Below, one piece after another: positions 35,134 through 46,733 of a stretch of 64,000 nt of DNA. The DNA is from Alitta virens (Eukaryota; Annelida; Polychaeta; Phyllodocida; Nereididae), in NCBI GenBank assembly GCA_932294295.1, contig OW028573.1:17504155-17568154 (forward strand), in the 5' to 3' direction. Made by a program: the position numbers and the translations under genes. The notes under the pieces were generated by a model. The model did not search any database, was not told the origin of the DNA, and worked only from the letters and a program-made list of their open reading frames with translations. How positions within the stretch are numbered: position 1 is the stretch's first letter; every line of letters starts with the position of its first letter.

Positions 35134-38100
35134 CAATAATCAATGATGTAGCTGAGTCCACACCAGAGCTAACATTCAGCCGATGAAGCTATTTATCTTG
35201 GTACTGATTGCAACATTGATGACAACACTTACATCATCCCATGTGTTGAATCCATTAGGGTCATAGGCCATAACACCAGCTTGGCGACGGGCTGCAATTG
35301 TCTGTTCCTCAGCATCGATCAAACTGAAATTGTGGCATAATGCAAGATACATTTACACAAGGTATGGTAAAATAAATACGTTTCTTTTTAATAATTATTT
35401 ATTTTTAGCAAACACTGAAGATCGTTTTTACTGAGATCTAAGCATTTCAGTTCAGTATTTGGAATGATTGCAATTTCTGCCTACCAAGTTAGTCAGCCTT
35501 ATTTAGTATCAACCATGCTAGGGAAATACAGTTAGTTTCAATAAAAACGGCCTGACAAATTTTACCTAGACAAAGCTAGACAACTTTTGTTATACGATGC
35601 TACCTGCCACCACAGGCGCCCTCCAGCAGAAGCTGGAGTGTCAAGATATATAAGATTTCTTGACAACGCATTGATGCCAGCTGGATGGTGCCTGTGCTGG
35701 CACTAAAGGGAACTGTCTGGTTATAGCTGACTACACAAAGCCAGATCTAAAAGTACATATTTATGACATATAAGATGAATTTTCTTACATTTAGCAAGGG
35801 TGTTTTTTTTTCAGTGGTGTGGTGGTAGGTGTGAGTTGAATACTAGATAGAAGTAGACAGAAGCAGCTGGCTTTAGTCAGTTATACCTACAGCCAGGAAT
35901 ATGTGGCTACAGCTGTCTAGAGTCGACCATATTTTATGAAATTAACCATACACTTCATGTGTTAGATAAACACTGTTTTGGGGGAGGCAGTCTGTCTTCA
36001 ATCATCTTGACTAAGAGAAAACTTTTAATATAAAACAGCTGTAATAGGCAATCATTACAGATGCCTTCTAATTGTATAAAAAGTTTGCTTGTTAAAAAGA
36101 TTTTCTGTGTGATGACTATTCCTGAAGACTCTTCACTGCATTATAGCCACTTTTACTTTTCTTGGTCAAATAAAGATTTACTCCTGAAGTTATTGTAGTA
36201 TAAAATTAGCCACTTTTTCTTCCTGAAATGATTCCATCATCTATACTGTAAAGTTCGCCACTTTTACTTACTAGTAAAATACAATTTGTTAACGGCAAAT
36301 GTACGTAAAGTAAATGAATTGAGTGATTGATTGGTAATTCCACCTGAAAAACTTACTCCTGAAGGTTCTCCACTGTGACTGAGAAAGCGATCTCCCTCTT
36401 CATCAGCTGTGTAGCCATGAAGCGAGTGAATTTGGGACCCAAAGTAATTGTTGCAACACCCCGTTTCAAGGCACCAGCTACATCGTACTGCAACACATGA
36501 ATTGTTTATACACTGACCCAGATAGTATGGCAGATAAGGGCGACTTATACTTATGAAGCTAAAAACTGGCTCAAAACCAAAACTGTTTGAAACTTTTAGG
36601 TGAAAGCAGATAGTACAATAACCACTGCTCTCAATTTGCAAAACTGCATCAGAAATCCATAACAAGGTGTATTTTTTGGCCATGTTACCTGCTCTCCTCA
36701 GTTTCATTCCAGGAAGTCCATTATAACATTTTTCTATAGCATTAATACACGACAAAAGTTAAGCTGCTCATTAGTAAGTGCAATTCGAAGTTTAGTTTCT
36801 TACGATAATGCCTTGCTCATGGAGGTCCATTAGGAGTGGAGCATCTTCGGCACTGTTAAGAGCCACCTCCCACATCTGGTAACTGTAAAAGAGAAAGTTC
36901 TGACAATGATAATGTCACTAACTTTATTAGGCTTCACCTATTACCATAGATGAGGTATAATGGTTTGTGAGTAACATGCTGTATTATCAGAATCAAGTTT
37001 ATTTCCGTTTTTACAATAATAACAAAGTTCAAGAATCTCTTAGAATGGCACGCAAACATTAACATAATTATGGAGGAGACCCCCTAAAAACACATGGGGG
37101 CCACCTGACTAGTACACATGTACCCAAAACCCCTGATCAACTGTCAAATTTGACCTTTAAGGTCATTTTCAAGATCATTTTGACCATTAAAGTGTAAAAT
37201 GAAACTATTTAGCATTGAGCTTTTGACCAGCCTTTATATGTGCTAAAAGCGTCGGTAATCATCACTTCCCCGAATAAAAAAAAATCACAAGTATGGAAAA
37301 ACCAATTCAAGAGTAAAAAAAATGAAAATGTTCATTATTGCCAAGCCCCACAATTCCCATATGGGCTTTCAGAATCTGATAATTCAACTTCACATCTCAT
37401 TTTGGAAGTTAAATATGCCTTATCAATGGAATTTATGTAGAAAGAATGCTTGGATTTGACTCAAACAGGTATGGGGAATCACCCTACTCATGTCCTATAA
37501 TCATGGAGTTATGACTCCATGCTATAATCACATAGGCCGATGGAATATTAGGTCACGAGGTCAAATACTCAAGGTCTCAGTGCAAAAAAAAGCTCTTTAA
37601 CTTCAATTGGTTATGGCTCTAATTAACACACAAAGATGAGACAGAGATATTCTGAACGCTTACAATTTCATCTTTCTAATGAGCTTGGCTTGGTATCACT
37701 CTAAACTGGCACTACCAATTTATGAAAAGAATAGCACCACAACTGGCACGAGCAGTGTTGACGCTCGTCTGTTGGTGTATGCCTTTTACTTGCTTTACAT
37801 TTTCCAGGGTAGTTGTTCTTTCAGGGTCTATGACAGAAAGTAACATTTAAACATACAAATTAAATTCAAAACATCATGGGGTAATTACCCAAAGACAACC
37901 TTACAAGTAATACAACATAATGGTAATGCCAATAGAGAATACAAACAAAATTCCGTGAAGATCCGTCCCCCCAATTATGCAAGTTATCCAAATATACTCC
38001 TCATCAGAATAATTACCTCATGAGTACCATAAAAGTGAGATGACATGTTGCTAACACGCTGTAGATTATATAGAGCAAATTCGAAGCAAATCCGATCACA

Positions 38101-39436
38101 GAAATTATAGCATTTTACCCTGTCATGGGGTAATTACCCCACAGCAACCATGAAAATATTAGCACATGATGGTAACACCTTGTAGAGTATACAAACCAAA
38201 TTGGCTAAAGATCAGATTTCCCAAACAGAAGTTACATGATAGTCACCCCATAGGAACCATCCAATCACCCAGATACTACTAATCACAGTTTACCCTCAGG
38301 GGGTAAGTACCCCAGGGAACAATAACCCCATGACAACAATATAAGCTTCATAGCTCAGAACATTTAGTGTCACCCTGTAAAGGAAATGAACCAAATTCCG
38401 TAAAGATCTGATCACCCAGTCATAAGTTATAGCATTTTACCCATCATAGGGTAATTATCCCAAGGCAACCATAAAAGTTTCAAAACCCCAACGCTAAATA
38501 AATTCTTTATGCTATGTTCTTCATTTGTAGAAGTAACGATGCTTTCACTGAAATATCATACCCCAGAGCCAATGTTTCTTCCACAGAAGAGCTAACTGTA
38601 AGACCTTAAACCAAAGGTCTAATTATGCCGCTAACGCCCACAATGCCAACAACATCAACCGAGTCATGACAATACCTCATTTGTAAGACATACGAGCTTA
38701 AAAAACAAAAAGGCCACAAGGACCAATGATCAAGGTCTCACAACATAAACTGCACCTTACCAATAGTTGGCCCCTGCTCTGGTCACATAAAGCAGCTAAA
38801 AGCTAATGCCTTTTCCCTGATGGTCTAAACAGGTTACTATTGACTGTTCGCTTTAACGACTTGAAACACAATTGAGGTTCACGTTACTGCTTTTAAGTCC
38901 CTATTACAACAGGTGAAGCCTAGAAACTGCTCTGCAGTTTCACCTTTGTAGTTGTACCTATCGTCTTGACCAGCATTGTGTATGTTGTGTAGTGTGAGCC
39001 TTTCTAAATAGTCCAGATCCCTCCAAGAGATAGTATCTTTGGAACAGAAACTCATATCTCTGTATTTGTCTGAGAAATCATTGTGTTCATTCTATTCATT
39101 CTATTCACTACAAATCAGATGGAACAGTCACAGTTGGCTTTTCCTCTCATTGTAAGTGGTCTGATTATCACATGGCCACGGGTTTTCTTTGCATGTTTGT
39201 TCAGAACACATTTCAGAGATGTAATGCAATGACCTCGGGTGTATGTTCAGAACACGTTTAATGTCTATGTGTAGATATGTTGGATGAACCATCTGGTATA
39301 GATTATGTTCTGATGATGGCATCCATGCTACATTACTAATAAGTGTAAAGATGAAATTACGTTTGTCTTACCCATCATATCTGACTTTCTCTGCTAGGCC
39401 AAGACCCAGGAGGGCAACGAGAATGAAGAACCTCAT
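29889..39436 (-). CDS. Carboxypeptidase B-like zymogen, paralog 2 (gene-level entry, 11 exons)
   Basis: Second secreted M14A carboxypeptidase of the tandem pair. Exons in coding order: 39372-39436, 36804-36882, 36357-36487, 35233-35323, 34516-34626, 33481-33579, 32237-32347, 31722-31809, 31183-31409, 30831-30915, 29889-30085 (1284 nt, 427 residues). Seen: signal peptide [15 protein letters not shown], propeptide, activation segment with a dibasic AARRQAG, then HAREW (Zn ligands), [25 protein letters not shown] (Zn His, Tyr198), [11 protein letters not shown] (Tyr248, Asp255) and FNPELRS (Glu270). All catalytic and substrate-binding residues of the family are present. Asp at position 255 implies cleavage of C-terminal Lys or Arg. 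All introns are GT-AG. Exons 4-10 have exactly the lengths of paralog 1. Confidence 0.96.
30831..30915 (-). CDS. Carboxypeptidase paralog 2, exon 10
   Basis: 85 nt; [19 protein letters not shown]. The split codon joins exon 11 to give Tyr248. Confidence 0.94.
31183..31409 (-). CDS. Carboxypeptidase paralog 2, exon 9
   Basis: 227 nt; [20 protein letters not shown] and [18 protein letters not shown] with the third zinc His. Donor GTTAGT. Confidence 0.95.
31722..31809 (-). CDS. Carboxypeptidase paralog 2, exon 8
   Basis: 88 nt; [20 protein letters not shown], then DFRWC. Substrate carboxylate-binding Arg and Asn residues are present. Confidence 0.95.
32237..32347 (-). CDS. Carboxypeptidase paralog 2, exon 7
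   Basis: 111 nt; [20 protein letters not shown], ending TWSN. Donor GTGAGC. Confidence 0.95.
33481..33579 (-). CDS. Carboxypeptidase paralog 2, exon 6 (zinc site)
   Basis: 99 nt; [19 protein letters not shown], the HxxE zinc motif. Acceptor TTTCTTCAG, donor GTGAGT. Confidence 0.95.
33864..34208. repeat. 345-bp segment bounded by 22-bp inverted repeats
   Basis: TGTGTGCTGTCACCTCAAAG (from about 33866) is mirrored by GCTTTGAGGTGACAGCACAC (34187-34206). It lies in intron 5 of paralog 2. The size and symmetry fit a MITE; the interior is AT-rich and non-coding. Confidence 0.55.
34516..34626 (-). CDS. Carboxypeptidase paralog 2, exon 5
   Basis: 111 nt; [19 protein letters not shown], then [14 protein letters not shown] with the usual YEGR. 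Confidence 0.94.
35087..35131. repeat. (TA)n microsatellite
   Basis: A run of about 22 TA dinucleotides in intron 4 of carboxypeptidase paralog 2. A C-run of 13 lies nearby at 34914-34926. Confidence 0.9.
35233..35323 (-). CDS. Carboxypeptidase paralog 2, exon 4 (activation segment)
   Basis: 91 nt; [20 protein letters not shown]. The Arg-Arg pair is the likely tryptic activation site, followed by [10 protein letters not shown]. Confidence 0.94.
36357..36487 (-). CDS. Carboxypeptidase paralog 2, exon 3
   Basis: 131 nt; [20 protein letters not shown], then [17 protein letters not shown]. Propeptide core. Donor GTAAGT. Confidence 0.92.
36804..36882 (-). CDS. Carboxypeptidase paralog 2, exon 2
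   Basis: 79 nt; [20 protein letters not shown], propeptide start, ending HEQGII. One codon longer than paralog 1. Confidence 0.92.
37860..38490. repeat. Degenerate tandem repeat with GGGGTAATTACCCC core
   Basis: CATGGGGTAATTACC followed by CAAAGACAACC-like sequence recurs near 37876, 38116, 38297 and 38447, each with related spacer words (AATTCCGTAAAGATC, CAAACCAAATT). It is an old decayed repeat in intron 1 of carboxypeptidase paralog 2. No coding signal. Confidence 0.65.
39372..39436 (-). CDS. Carboxypeptidase paralog 2, exon 1 (start, signal peptide)
   Basis: ATG at 39436-39434; 65 nt encoding the signal peptide and EKVRYDG. Donor GG|GTAAGA, canonical, unlike paralog 1. Confidence 0.93.
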
Positions 39437-39473
39437 GGTGCAACGAAACTAAAATTGTTCTGCAATTATCAGA

Positions 39474-39481
39474 TTTTTATA
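39474..39481 (-). promoter_or_regulatory. TATA box of carboxypeptidase paralog 2
   Basis: Minus-strand TATAAAAA lies 37 bp upstream of ATG, so the 5' UTR would be about 10 nt. The identical octamer upstream of paralog 1 supports it. Confidence 0.72.
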
Positions 39482-40029
39482 CTGATTTGGGCTTTGCCAC
39501 CTGTAGTAAATCTCATGGACTTCTCAATATCCTGTAGTTATATTTATATTAAGTTGTTGTTACATATTTTAGCAGTGATACATCTGCTCATGTGCCTTTG
39601 ATTCTCAGTCTAAACTTTGATAAAATCCTAAGAATCTGTACTTTGATATTTAAGGTCTGGACACGAAAAAAGTAGATGAAAGTTGACAGTGCCTTTTACT
39701 CTACTAAGATATCACTGTCGTCGTACTGAATAAAAATAAAAACTTCTCTTTTACTAAAATATATTACATATACAATCGACGTATGGCGCACCGTAAAGCC
39801 ACTGTCACACGGGCCGGTTTTGCCGTAGTGAAGCCGTAGTATTACGTAATAGTTGCGGAAATCGCTACCCGGCTCCAAGCCGGCGGCCCCAATACGGCCA
39901 CCCGTGGATAACCGGGGATACCCGACAAGCACCCGTGGGACCCTTGGCCAAGCCGCGAAACCCGGCCCCGGTAGCCGGTTGCATGGCACAACCGTAGAAA
40001 TCTCACGGTTGTAAAAAACAAAAAAAATA

Positions 40030-40215
40030 CCCGTGGAAGCCGGCGGGTGACCCGTGAATGCCGGCGGGTGGCCCCTGATGCCGGCGGGTGGCCCGTGAAA
40101 GCCGGCAGGTGGACCGTAGAACCGGGCGAATTTTCCAGCCCTAATTTCACCCCGGCGGCTTGTTGAGGGGTTCTACGGGTAACCCGGTGGCTTTCACGGG
40201 TAACCCACCGGCTTT
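40030..40215. repeat. Left ~21-bp GC-rich array of family A element
   Basis: Units of the form GCCGGCGGGTGACCCGTGAA repeat four times and then continue as mirrored ACCCGGTGGCTTTCACGGGT words. The GC content contrasts sharply with the AT-rich surroundings. Confidence 0.8.
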
Positions 40216-40254
40216 TTGCTACCAGCTTCAGCGTAGGCAGGGAGGGGGGGGGGG

Positions 40255-40620
40255 GTTGTATATACTTTAAAAGGTTGCTGCTCCATTTGTATTAATCCGA
40301 TTCGTCAAATCAGGACTGAATTGTAGTATAAATCATACTGATTCCATACGTGTTTTCTGATTGAAAATAGACCAAATATTAAGCGAGATATTCGTCTGAG
40401 AAGGTAGCTAAGTTGGCGGAGGCAAACAGTGGTCCGCGCCCTGACTGTATCAATGCAGGAAGGGCTGAGCCCTTCTTTAAAATGCTGCTGCTCCCCTAAT
40501 ATAAGTCCGATTTTCGTCAAATTAAAACTGTATTGTAGCATAGTTCATACTGATTCCATCATGTTTTCGGATTGAAAATGGACCAAATATTAGGCGAGAT
40601 ATTCATCTGAGAATGCAGTT
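40255..40620. repeat. ~148-bp subterminal repeats, left arm of family A
   Basis: Repeats contain CAAATCAGGACTGAATTGTA, TTTCTGATTGAAAATAGACC and AAATATTAAGCGAGATATTC. Inverted counterparts are at 42060-42500, and the same repeat unit occurs in family B at 47250-47890. Small open frames in this region are by-products of the repeat. Confidence 0.7.
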
Positions 40621-42059
40621 CTCTGGCGGCGGCCAGGTGCTCTGTGTATGGTCATGACTTGAATGGTGTGGTCAATATTTTTGACCATGATATATATACA
40701 TTGTTTGGATGAGCTTTATTGCAATTCATTTCTACTCATTCTGCCAACTGCCATGACCGTTATGTCAATTGCTATTAGCATTTTGAATGATACAAAGAAT
40801 GGGTGTAGAGAATACAGCAAATGCTCAATACATGTGTCAATTGCCTAATTGCCTAAATTGGGGTTCTTTGACCTGTCATTTCATAGTTTGTTCAAGGATG
40901 ACACAGTAATATGACATTGTCTTGATTGTCATTCACATTTACAAAAAGATGTAATTGCTTTCATTTATTAAAAACAATGTATTCTAGGCAATGATTATAT
41001 TTGTATATTGGTATTTTTTTTTATACATGTGAACATTCTTACCTTTTTGTGTTAATTTGAATCTTATTGTGATAATAAATTATTATTTTGATCAGTATTT
41101 GTGTATATTTTTGTAAAATTTAAATCTAATATTGATATTGTAATTAGTATTTGTGATTTGATCTGTGATTTTATTTGCTATCTTTTATGTACTTATATGG
41201 ACCAAATATTAAGCTAGATATTCTATATTATATAATAAGCATATAAATCTATCTGTCTCTCTAAACTATCTGTCTATCTACATATCCGATTTTCGTGAAA
41301 TAAAGACTGAATTATTCAGGGAAATGTGTAGAATTTATATAATAGTTAAAGGTGGGGAAAATTAATGGAGTATACTAGGCACAAACAAGAATATTCTTGT
41401 TAATAAAGTTAGTAATACCTTATAGAGTATAGATATGTAGATAGACAGATAGTTAGATCTTAACCTAATAATATGTTACTATCAATAATTCATTGATTCG
41501 TAATCAATAAAAAACGAAAATAAAACAATGTTTGTTTGCTTGTTGCCAATAAAATTCCGACTTGATAAAGATGTCTATGGAGCTATAACAACTATCTATA
41601 GATAGATATACTCTAGTTTAGAGTAATCATTTTAGATATTTATTTCATTTTATATAAATTATCAATATTTCGTTGTTGTTTCTGAAAATAATCCAACTGG
41701 AATTAATATTGATATTGCATGTTCCATCCATGATCAAAACAATCTCCCTCTTTAATATGCATAATAAACAGGAATCAGTTGAAATTCAGAATTTCAATTA
41801 ATGCTTGTGATCAATGATGAAAAAGCATGACTTACCCCATTCTTTGTATTATTCAAAATGCTAATAGCAATTGACATATATAGGTTAATTGACTTTACAA
41901 AACCAAAGGAAAAGTCCTTCCCATTGGCCAGTTGGCAGAATGAGTAGAAATTAATTGCAATAAAGCTCATCCAAACAATGTATATATAATGGTAAAAAAT
42001 ATTGACCACACCATTCAAGTCATGAACATACACAGAGCACCTTGCTGCCTTCTCAGACG

Positions 42060-42500
42060 AATATCACACTTAATATTTGGTCTATTTTCAATCTGAAATT
42101 CTGTGTGGAATAAGTATGAACTCTTCTATAATTCAATATTTATTTGACGCAAATCTGATTAATATTAATGGAGCAGCAGCCGCCACCAGACAACCGCCTT
42201 CTCAGACGAATATCTCGCTTAATATTTGGTATATTTTCGATCCGAAAACAGGTATGGAATCAGTACTAAAATCGGACTAATATTAGGGGAGCAGCAGCCT
42301 TTTAAAGAAGCGCTCAGCATTGATACAGTCCCGGCGCGGACGTCTGTGAGAGCCCCACTGTTTGCCTCCGCCAACCTAGCTACCTTCTCAGACAAATAAC
42401 TCGCTTGATATTTGGTATATTTTCGATCCGAAAACGGGTATGGAATCAGTATAAACTATACTACAATGTAGTTCTTATTTAACGAAAATCGGACTAATAT
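42060..42500. repeat. ~148-bp subterminal repeats, right arm of family A
   Basis: Inverted partner of the left-arm repeats: TTCTCAGACGAATATCTCGC, TTAATATTTGGTATATTTTC and AACGAAAATCGGACTAATAT recur two to three times. Confidence 0.7.
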
Positions 42501-42534
42501 TAGGGGAGCAGCAGCCTTTTAAAGTATACTCCTG

Positions 42535-42775
42535 GAAGCTGCGAGTTACTCCTACTACTCGCCGGCTTACTCCTACAACTTGGCGAGTAACCCGTAGAAC
42601 CCGCCGAGTCACCCGTAGAACCCGCCGAGTCACCCGTAGAACCCGCCGAGGCACCCGTGGCAGCCGGCGGGTAACCCGTGGCAGCCGGCGGGTAACCCGT
42701 AGCACCCGGCGGGTAACCCGGCGGGTGCTGCCCCGCCCCTTTTTGCTGCCAGAACCTGCCGCCAAACCGGCGGAA
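42535..42775. repeat. Right ~21-bp GC-rich array of family A element
   Basis: ACCCGTAGAACCCGCCGAGT repeats three times, followed by ACCCGTGGCAGCCGGCGGGT units. The outer-to-inner shift from CGGCGGGT to CGCCGAGT within one array mixes the words of families A and B. Confidence 0.8.
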
Positions 42776-43119
42776 AGAGCTGTTACATAACCATTACGTC
42801 ACTCTACGGGTTCACTACGGCAAAACCGGCTCGTGTGACAGTGGCTTAAGTATTCACTTAACATGCTACATATATATCTGTCTATCACAACAAGAGAATA
42901 TTATAATCTTTGCACAATGATAGAGGGGGTTAATACCGTCTTTTTTGGATATGGACCCACCTCCAAAAACTTCCTGTTATGAAGCATGGTGGCCATGGAA
43001 ACAAAATTTTTCATTTTAAACATTACACAGAAATTGTGAAATAACAAGATTTCTATAATCCACAGCTTCACCCAATTCTATAGAATTAATAGCAAAGGGT
43101 ATAGGAAACCAAATTCGGC

Positions 43120-44370
43120 AAAGACGTTGGGAGGTCAAAGGTCAAGGTCACCAATATAATTATTCCGAATATAGATCTGGCAATATTTCTTTCATTCCAA
43201 CGACGTATAGGAACCCAAATTCGGCAAAGACCTTGGTAGGTCAAAGGTCAAGGTCACCAATATAATTATTCCAAATATAGAAATCTGGCAATTTTCTTTC
43301 ATTCCAACGACATATTGCTTCACAGCTAGCACCATGTAAAAGAAAACCCCACAAATGGCATATCATATGAAAGCTTATGAAGAGTACCCAACATCATTTC
43401 CTCTGTTAATGTAGCTGACAACACGTGTTTTCATCATCTTCTTTTGTTCTCTCATTGCTCTCCTGTTTTATACTGCTATGGCTGCCTAGTTACCAACACA
43501 TACTGTGCTGTGGCAGGAGATATTTCCCAGACAAATCCTGAAATAACTTGACCCATGATTTAAAAGATTTTGTTTCGAGTAAAAATTTCAACAGCACTTA
43601 GTTAATTGATTTACATAGGGTGATGATCTACTTGTCAAAGGTCAAGGTTGCAAATAAAAAAAATTCTGTAATTCCATGGTTATATTATATGTAACAGCTA
43701 GCTCCATGTAACAGAAAATCATACATATAGCATATCATATGCTAATGAACAGTACTTTCTTATGATACCACATTTTTGGTATCCATGGCAATCAAATGAT
43801 GCCTAGTTACCAACTTAAATGCACTAAAGAGAGATTACAGTTACCAAAGGAATCTGAAATATTTTCACCCATGTTTGTAAGATTTTGTTTCCAGGTTAAA
43901 ATTTAAACAGGGCTATAATGTTCCTGAATTACCATGTCATAATGTTGCATGGGGTCAAAGGTGGAGGCCACCAAAGTTTATTCCAAATAAGGTAACTTTG
44001 GCAATTTTTTTTTTTTTTGGATGCAGGGAATATATCTTAACTTATAGGTGTTACCTAGCAGGAAACTACATAAATAGCCTATCATATGAAAGCTTATGAA
44101 AAATACTTTTTGTAACAACAAAATTACTTTCTTATGGCTTCATAATTATGGTATCCGTGGCAACCAAATGATGCTATGGCTACCTGGTAACCAACATATG
44201 CTGCTCTGAGGAGGAGGAAATTTAACTGAGAAATCTACAGAAATATGTGATGCATGTTGTGGAAGATATTGTTGTCAAGCTAAATTTTGAACAGTGCAAC
44301 GCTCATAATTTTACTTTAATGATAATGTATGGGTCAAAGGTCAAGGTTATATATATCAAGCTCAGGAGAT
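43120..44370. repeat. Degenerate tandem repeat, GGTCAAAGGTCAAGGT-type
   Basis: GTCAAAGGTCAAGGTCACC appears at about 43133 and 43234, with looser copies near 43635, 43950 and 44333. The words CATATCATATGAAAGCTTAT and GCTAGCACCATGTAA recur between them at 300-400 bp spacing. Old and non-coding; short TCAAAGGTCA nuclear-receptor-like motifs are part of the repeat. Confidence 0.65.
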
Positions 44371-44378
44371 CACTTCAG

Positions 44379-44580
44379 CACTGATGCTTAGCTCGGTAGT
44401 AGTGGGCTGGGCTGCCAACCACTGGGTCCTGGGTTCGAATCCAGCCCATGTTGGAAGGTTGCTTTATCATTCGCCTCATTGCCGTGGCACCTGCCTGTCC
44501 TGATCTGCCCTATCTGGTGCAAAAATAATGGTTGTAAAGCCTGTCTGATGCAACATTAAAAGTGAATTGAAAGAAAATAT
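44379..44580 (+). repeat. tRNA-derived SINE
   Basis: Box A-like TTAGCTCGGTAGTAGTGG (44388-44405) and perfect box B GGTTCGAATCC (44432-44442), followed by a non-tRNA body (TCGCCTCATTGCCGTGGCAC) shared with 24055-24215. The anticodon-arm region does not give a convincing complete tRNA. Confidence 0.75.
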
Positions 44581-45214
44581 AATCAAATGAAGTCATGAAC
44601 ATGCACATGCTAAACTTCGAAGCTAAAAATGCACAAGGTTCACAAGAACTTTAAAAAGACTGATTGCTGATAAATTAACTGAGGTACAAAACACTTACTG
44701 ATAGTTTGCTGTAGGATGAAATCTCATACTGACTGTTACTTTCACCATCATCATCATCATACTACGATTTTTCCGTTGGTGCTTTTTAGAGAAGCTGGGC
44801 CTATTGCAGATTAAGGGGAAGTTTGTCAAGTTACTCACTGATTAAGTCTAGGACACTGCTCAGGGACCTTCTTGCTTGTTAACGTTTATCTTTGAAATGG
44901 GCTCGGCTGTGAGGTGATGACACACAGTGCTCCACATTTTGACTCCACATTTTGCTCAAGCTCAATCTGTACCTATCAAGTATATATACTGATATTGATG
45001 TATGACATTATAGATTTGTAATTAAATGAGCTGATTTAGGATGAAGTAAAAGGACGCAGGTACCAAATAGCTTGTATTCTTAATTTAGCATGGTCAAGAA
45101 TCCACCCTTTTTCTACATTGTTTTGACAAAAGCAGGGTTGGGCAAGGGATGAGAAAATAAGGCTAAAAAAAAAATAGATAGCTGATTGAGCACATGTGAC
45201 AATGACAATGACAA

Positions 45215-46733
45215 TGAAATGAATTTATTTGACCCAAAAATTAATAAAAATGATGTTTTGGATTACTTTGAAAAAAAAAAAGAAACATAGAGAGTCAAGG
45301 GACGCCCATTTTGTCTCAATTAGAACGCTAGCATTGGTGCCCATTGTATGTCAAAAAGCATAGTGTGAAATAAAGCATGTTACACATAACAGTATCATTT
45401 AGTTGACATGTATAGCAATCTTATACTGTATATTCAGTATTGTATTTGTCCCAAAGCCAATTTGTTTATGTACAATTCATAGCCAAGGTTACTATGTGTA
45501 CTTAGTTTTTCAAGTAATTGGCAGTTGATATCTGATGCTATTTTCAGCAAGTTTATGTTTTACTTTATGTGTCAGGTATTATCTATGTCTTTTGTTGAAA
45601 TTATGGGTTTCTTGTCGATGCATAATTTTGATTGTGGAAATAAATAATCTGGGAGGAGATTTTTAAACTTATAATGAAAAAATAAGTGTTTGTGTATGAG
45701 CATTATATACAGAGTTTGTAATTATTCTGAGGGATTTCTTCTGTAGTTTTAATAGTCTATTTGTTTAATAGCCCCAGTATAGAAGACCAGTATAGAAGAC
45801 CATAGTGCACATGTGAATTTATTAAAGAATTGTATATAATTTTATGTGGATGTAAATGAAGATTTTATTGGCTATTTTATCAACATGGCCATCCCATTTC
45901 ATAGACTTATTAAAAACGATTCACAAGAAGTCAAATTCTAGGGTAGTGCCATCTATGTGTAGTGATGGATAATTGATGGGTTTGTTGACAGTGGTGAATA
46001 TCATAAATTTAATTTTTTCAAAATATAGGGACAATTTGTTGAGTTGAAGCCAAGTATTTATGTTTTGACGTTCTGTATTCAGGATTGTGGCCGACAGTTC
46101 AATTGCATTTTTAGACAAACTTAAGCTTTGAGAAGAGTGATATCACTGCATAAGAGATTGCATGGTAAGTATCTACAGATAAATCATTTATATAAATGAT
46201 GAAAAGCAACGGTCCTAATATGGACCCTTGGGGCACACCTGTTGATACCGTGATGTATTCTGAATGTTTCATTGCACTGTACATTTAAGAGATAGCTTTT
46301 GAATAGGATCAAGGCTTTCTTATTCCGTAATAATGGAGCTTTTGTAGCAATATTTCGTGGTTTATGAATCAAATGCTTTTGATAAGTCCATGTTATATTC
46401 AAAAGCTATCTGGTTAGTGGAATATAACCATTGTCCATTTCAGAGATACATCTATCAGCCAATTCAAGAGCTGCGTGTTCTGTGGAATGTCTTTTTCTGA
46501 ACCTGTATTGATTTTAGATGGCTTTCTCAAATAACTTAGAGATCAATAGTTTGTCATCTGGTGTGTATAAACTTTCTAATAAACTGGTGTAATTTTAGCA
46601 ATTTTAAGTTTTTAAGGAAATATTCCCTTATTTATAGACTGATTAATTAAAAGTAAGAGGTTTAAGAAGGTAGATGTGTATCTTTTTTAGTAATATGGTT
46701 GTAATTCCGTCAGGAACTGAACCAGAGACAGTG
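45215..46733 (-). pseudogene. Decayed non-LTR retrotransposon, downstream part (block copy 1)
   Basis: The minus strand reads PDGITTILLKKIHIYLLKPL near 46715-46655, MDLSKAFDS near 46392-46366 and VSTGVPQGSILGPLLFIIY near 46243-46187, which are RT motifs of a LINE different from the one at 49.7 kb. Stops and shifts are frequent. The 3' end carries repeated CATTGT after AATAAATTCATTT (about 45200-45230 on the plus strand as ACAATG repeats). The foldback element interrupts it at 46733. Confidence 0.75.

Larger units (their letters stand above)
39794..42849. mobile_element. Large foldback element with CCGGCGGGT arrays (family A)
   Basis: Termini AAGCCACTGTCACACGGGCC (39796-39815) and, reverse-complemented from 42847, AAGCCACTGTCACACGAGCC continue through CCGGTTTTGCCGTAGTGAA to a TTACGTAA-like palindrome. 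Inside each end is a ~21-bp near-palindromic array, then ~148-bp CCGATTTTCGTCAAATAAA repeats, then a core (CTATTAGCATTTTGAATGAT at about 40767) that reappears inverted at about 41850, so the arms fold over roughly 1 kb. TAA at both outer ends may be a 3-bp duplication; no longer one is seen. No transposase frame. Confidence 0.82.

Noticed and set aside
40030..40215. CRISPR-like array
   Set aside because: Units are contiguous ~21-bp near-palindromes without unique spacers, in a eukaryotic transposon.
44385..44450. Functional tRNA gene
   Set aside because: Pol III boxes are good but the stems do not pair into a full cloverleaf, and the sequence continues into a SINE body shared with 24055-24215.
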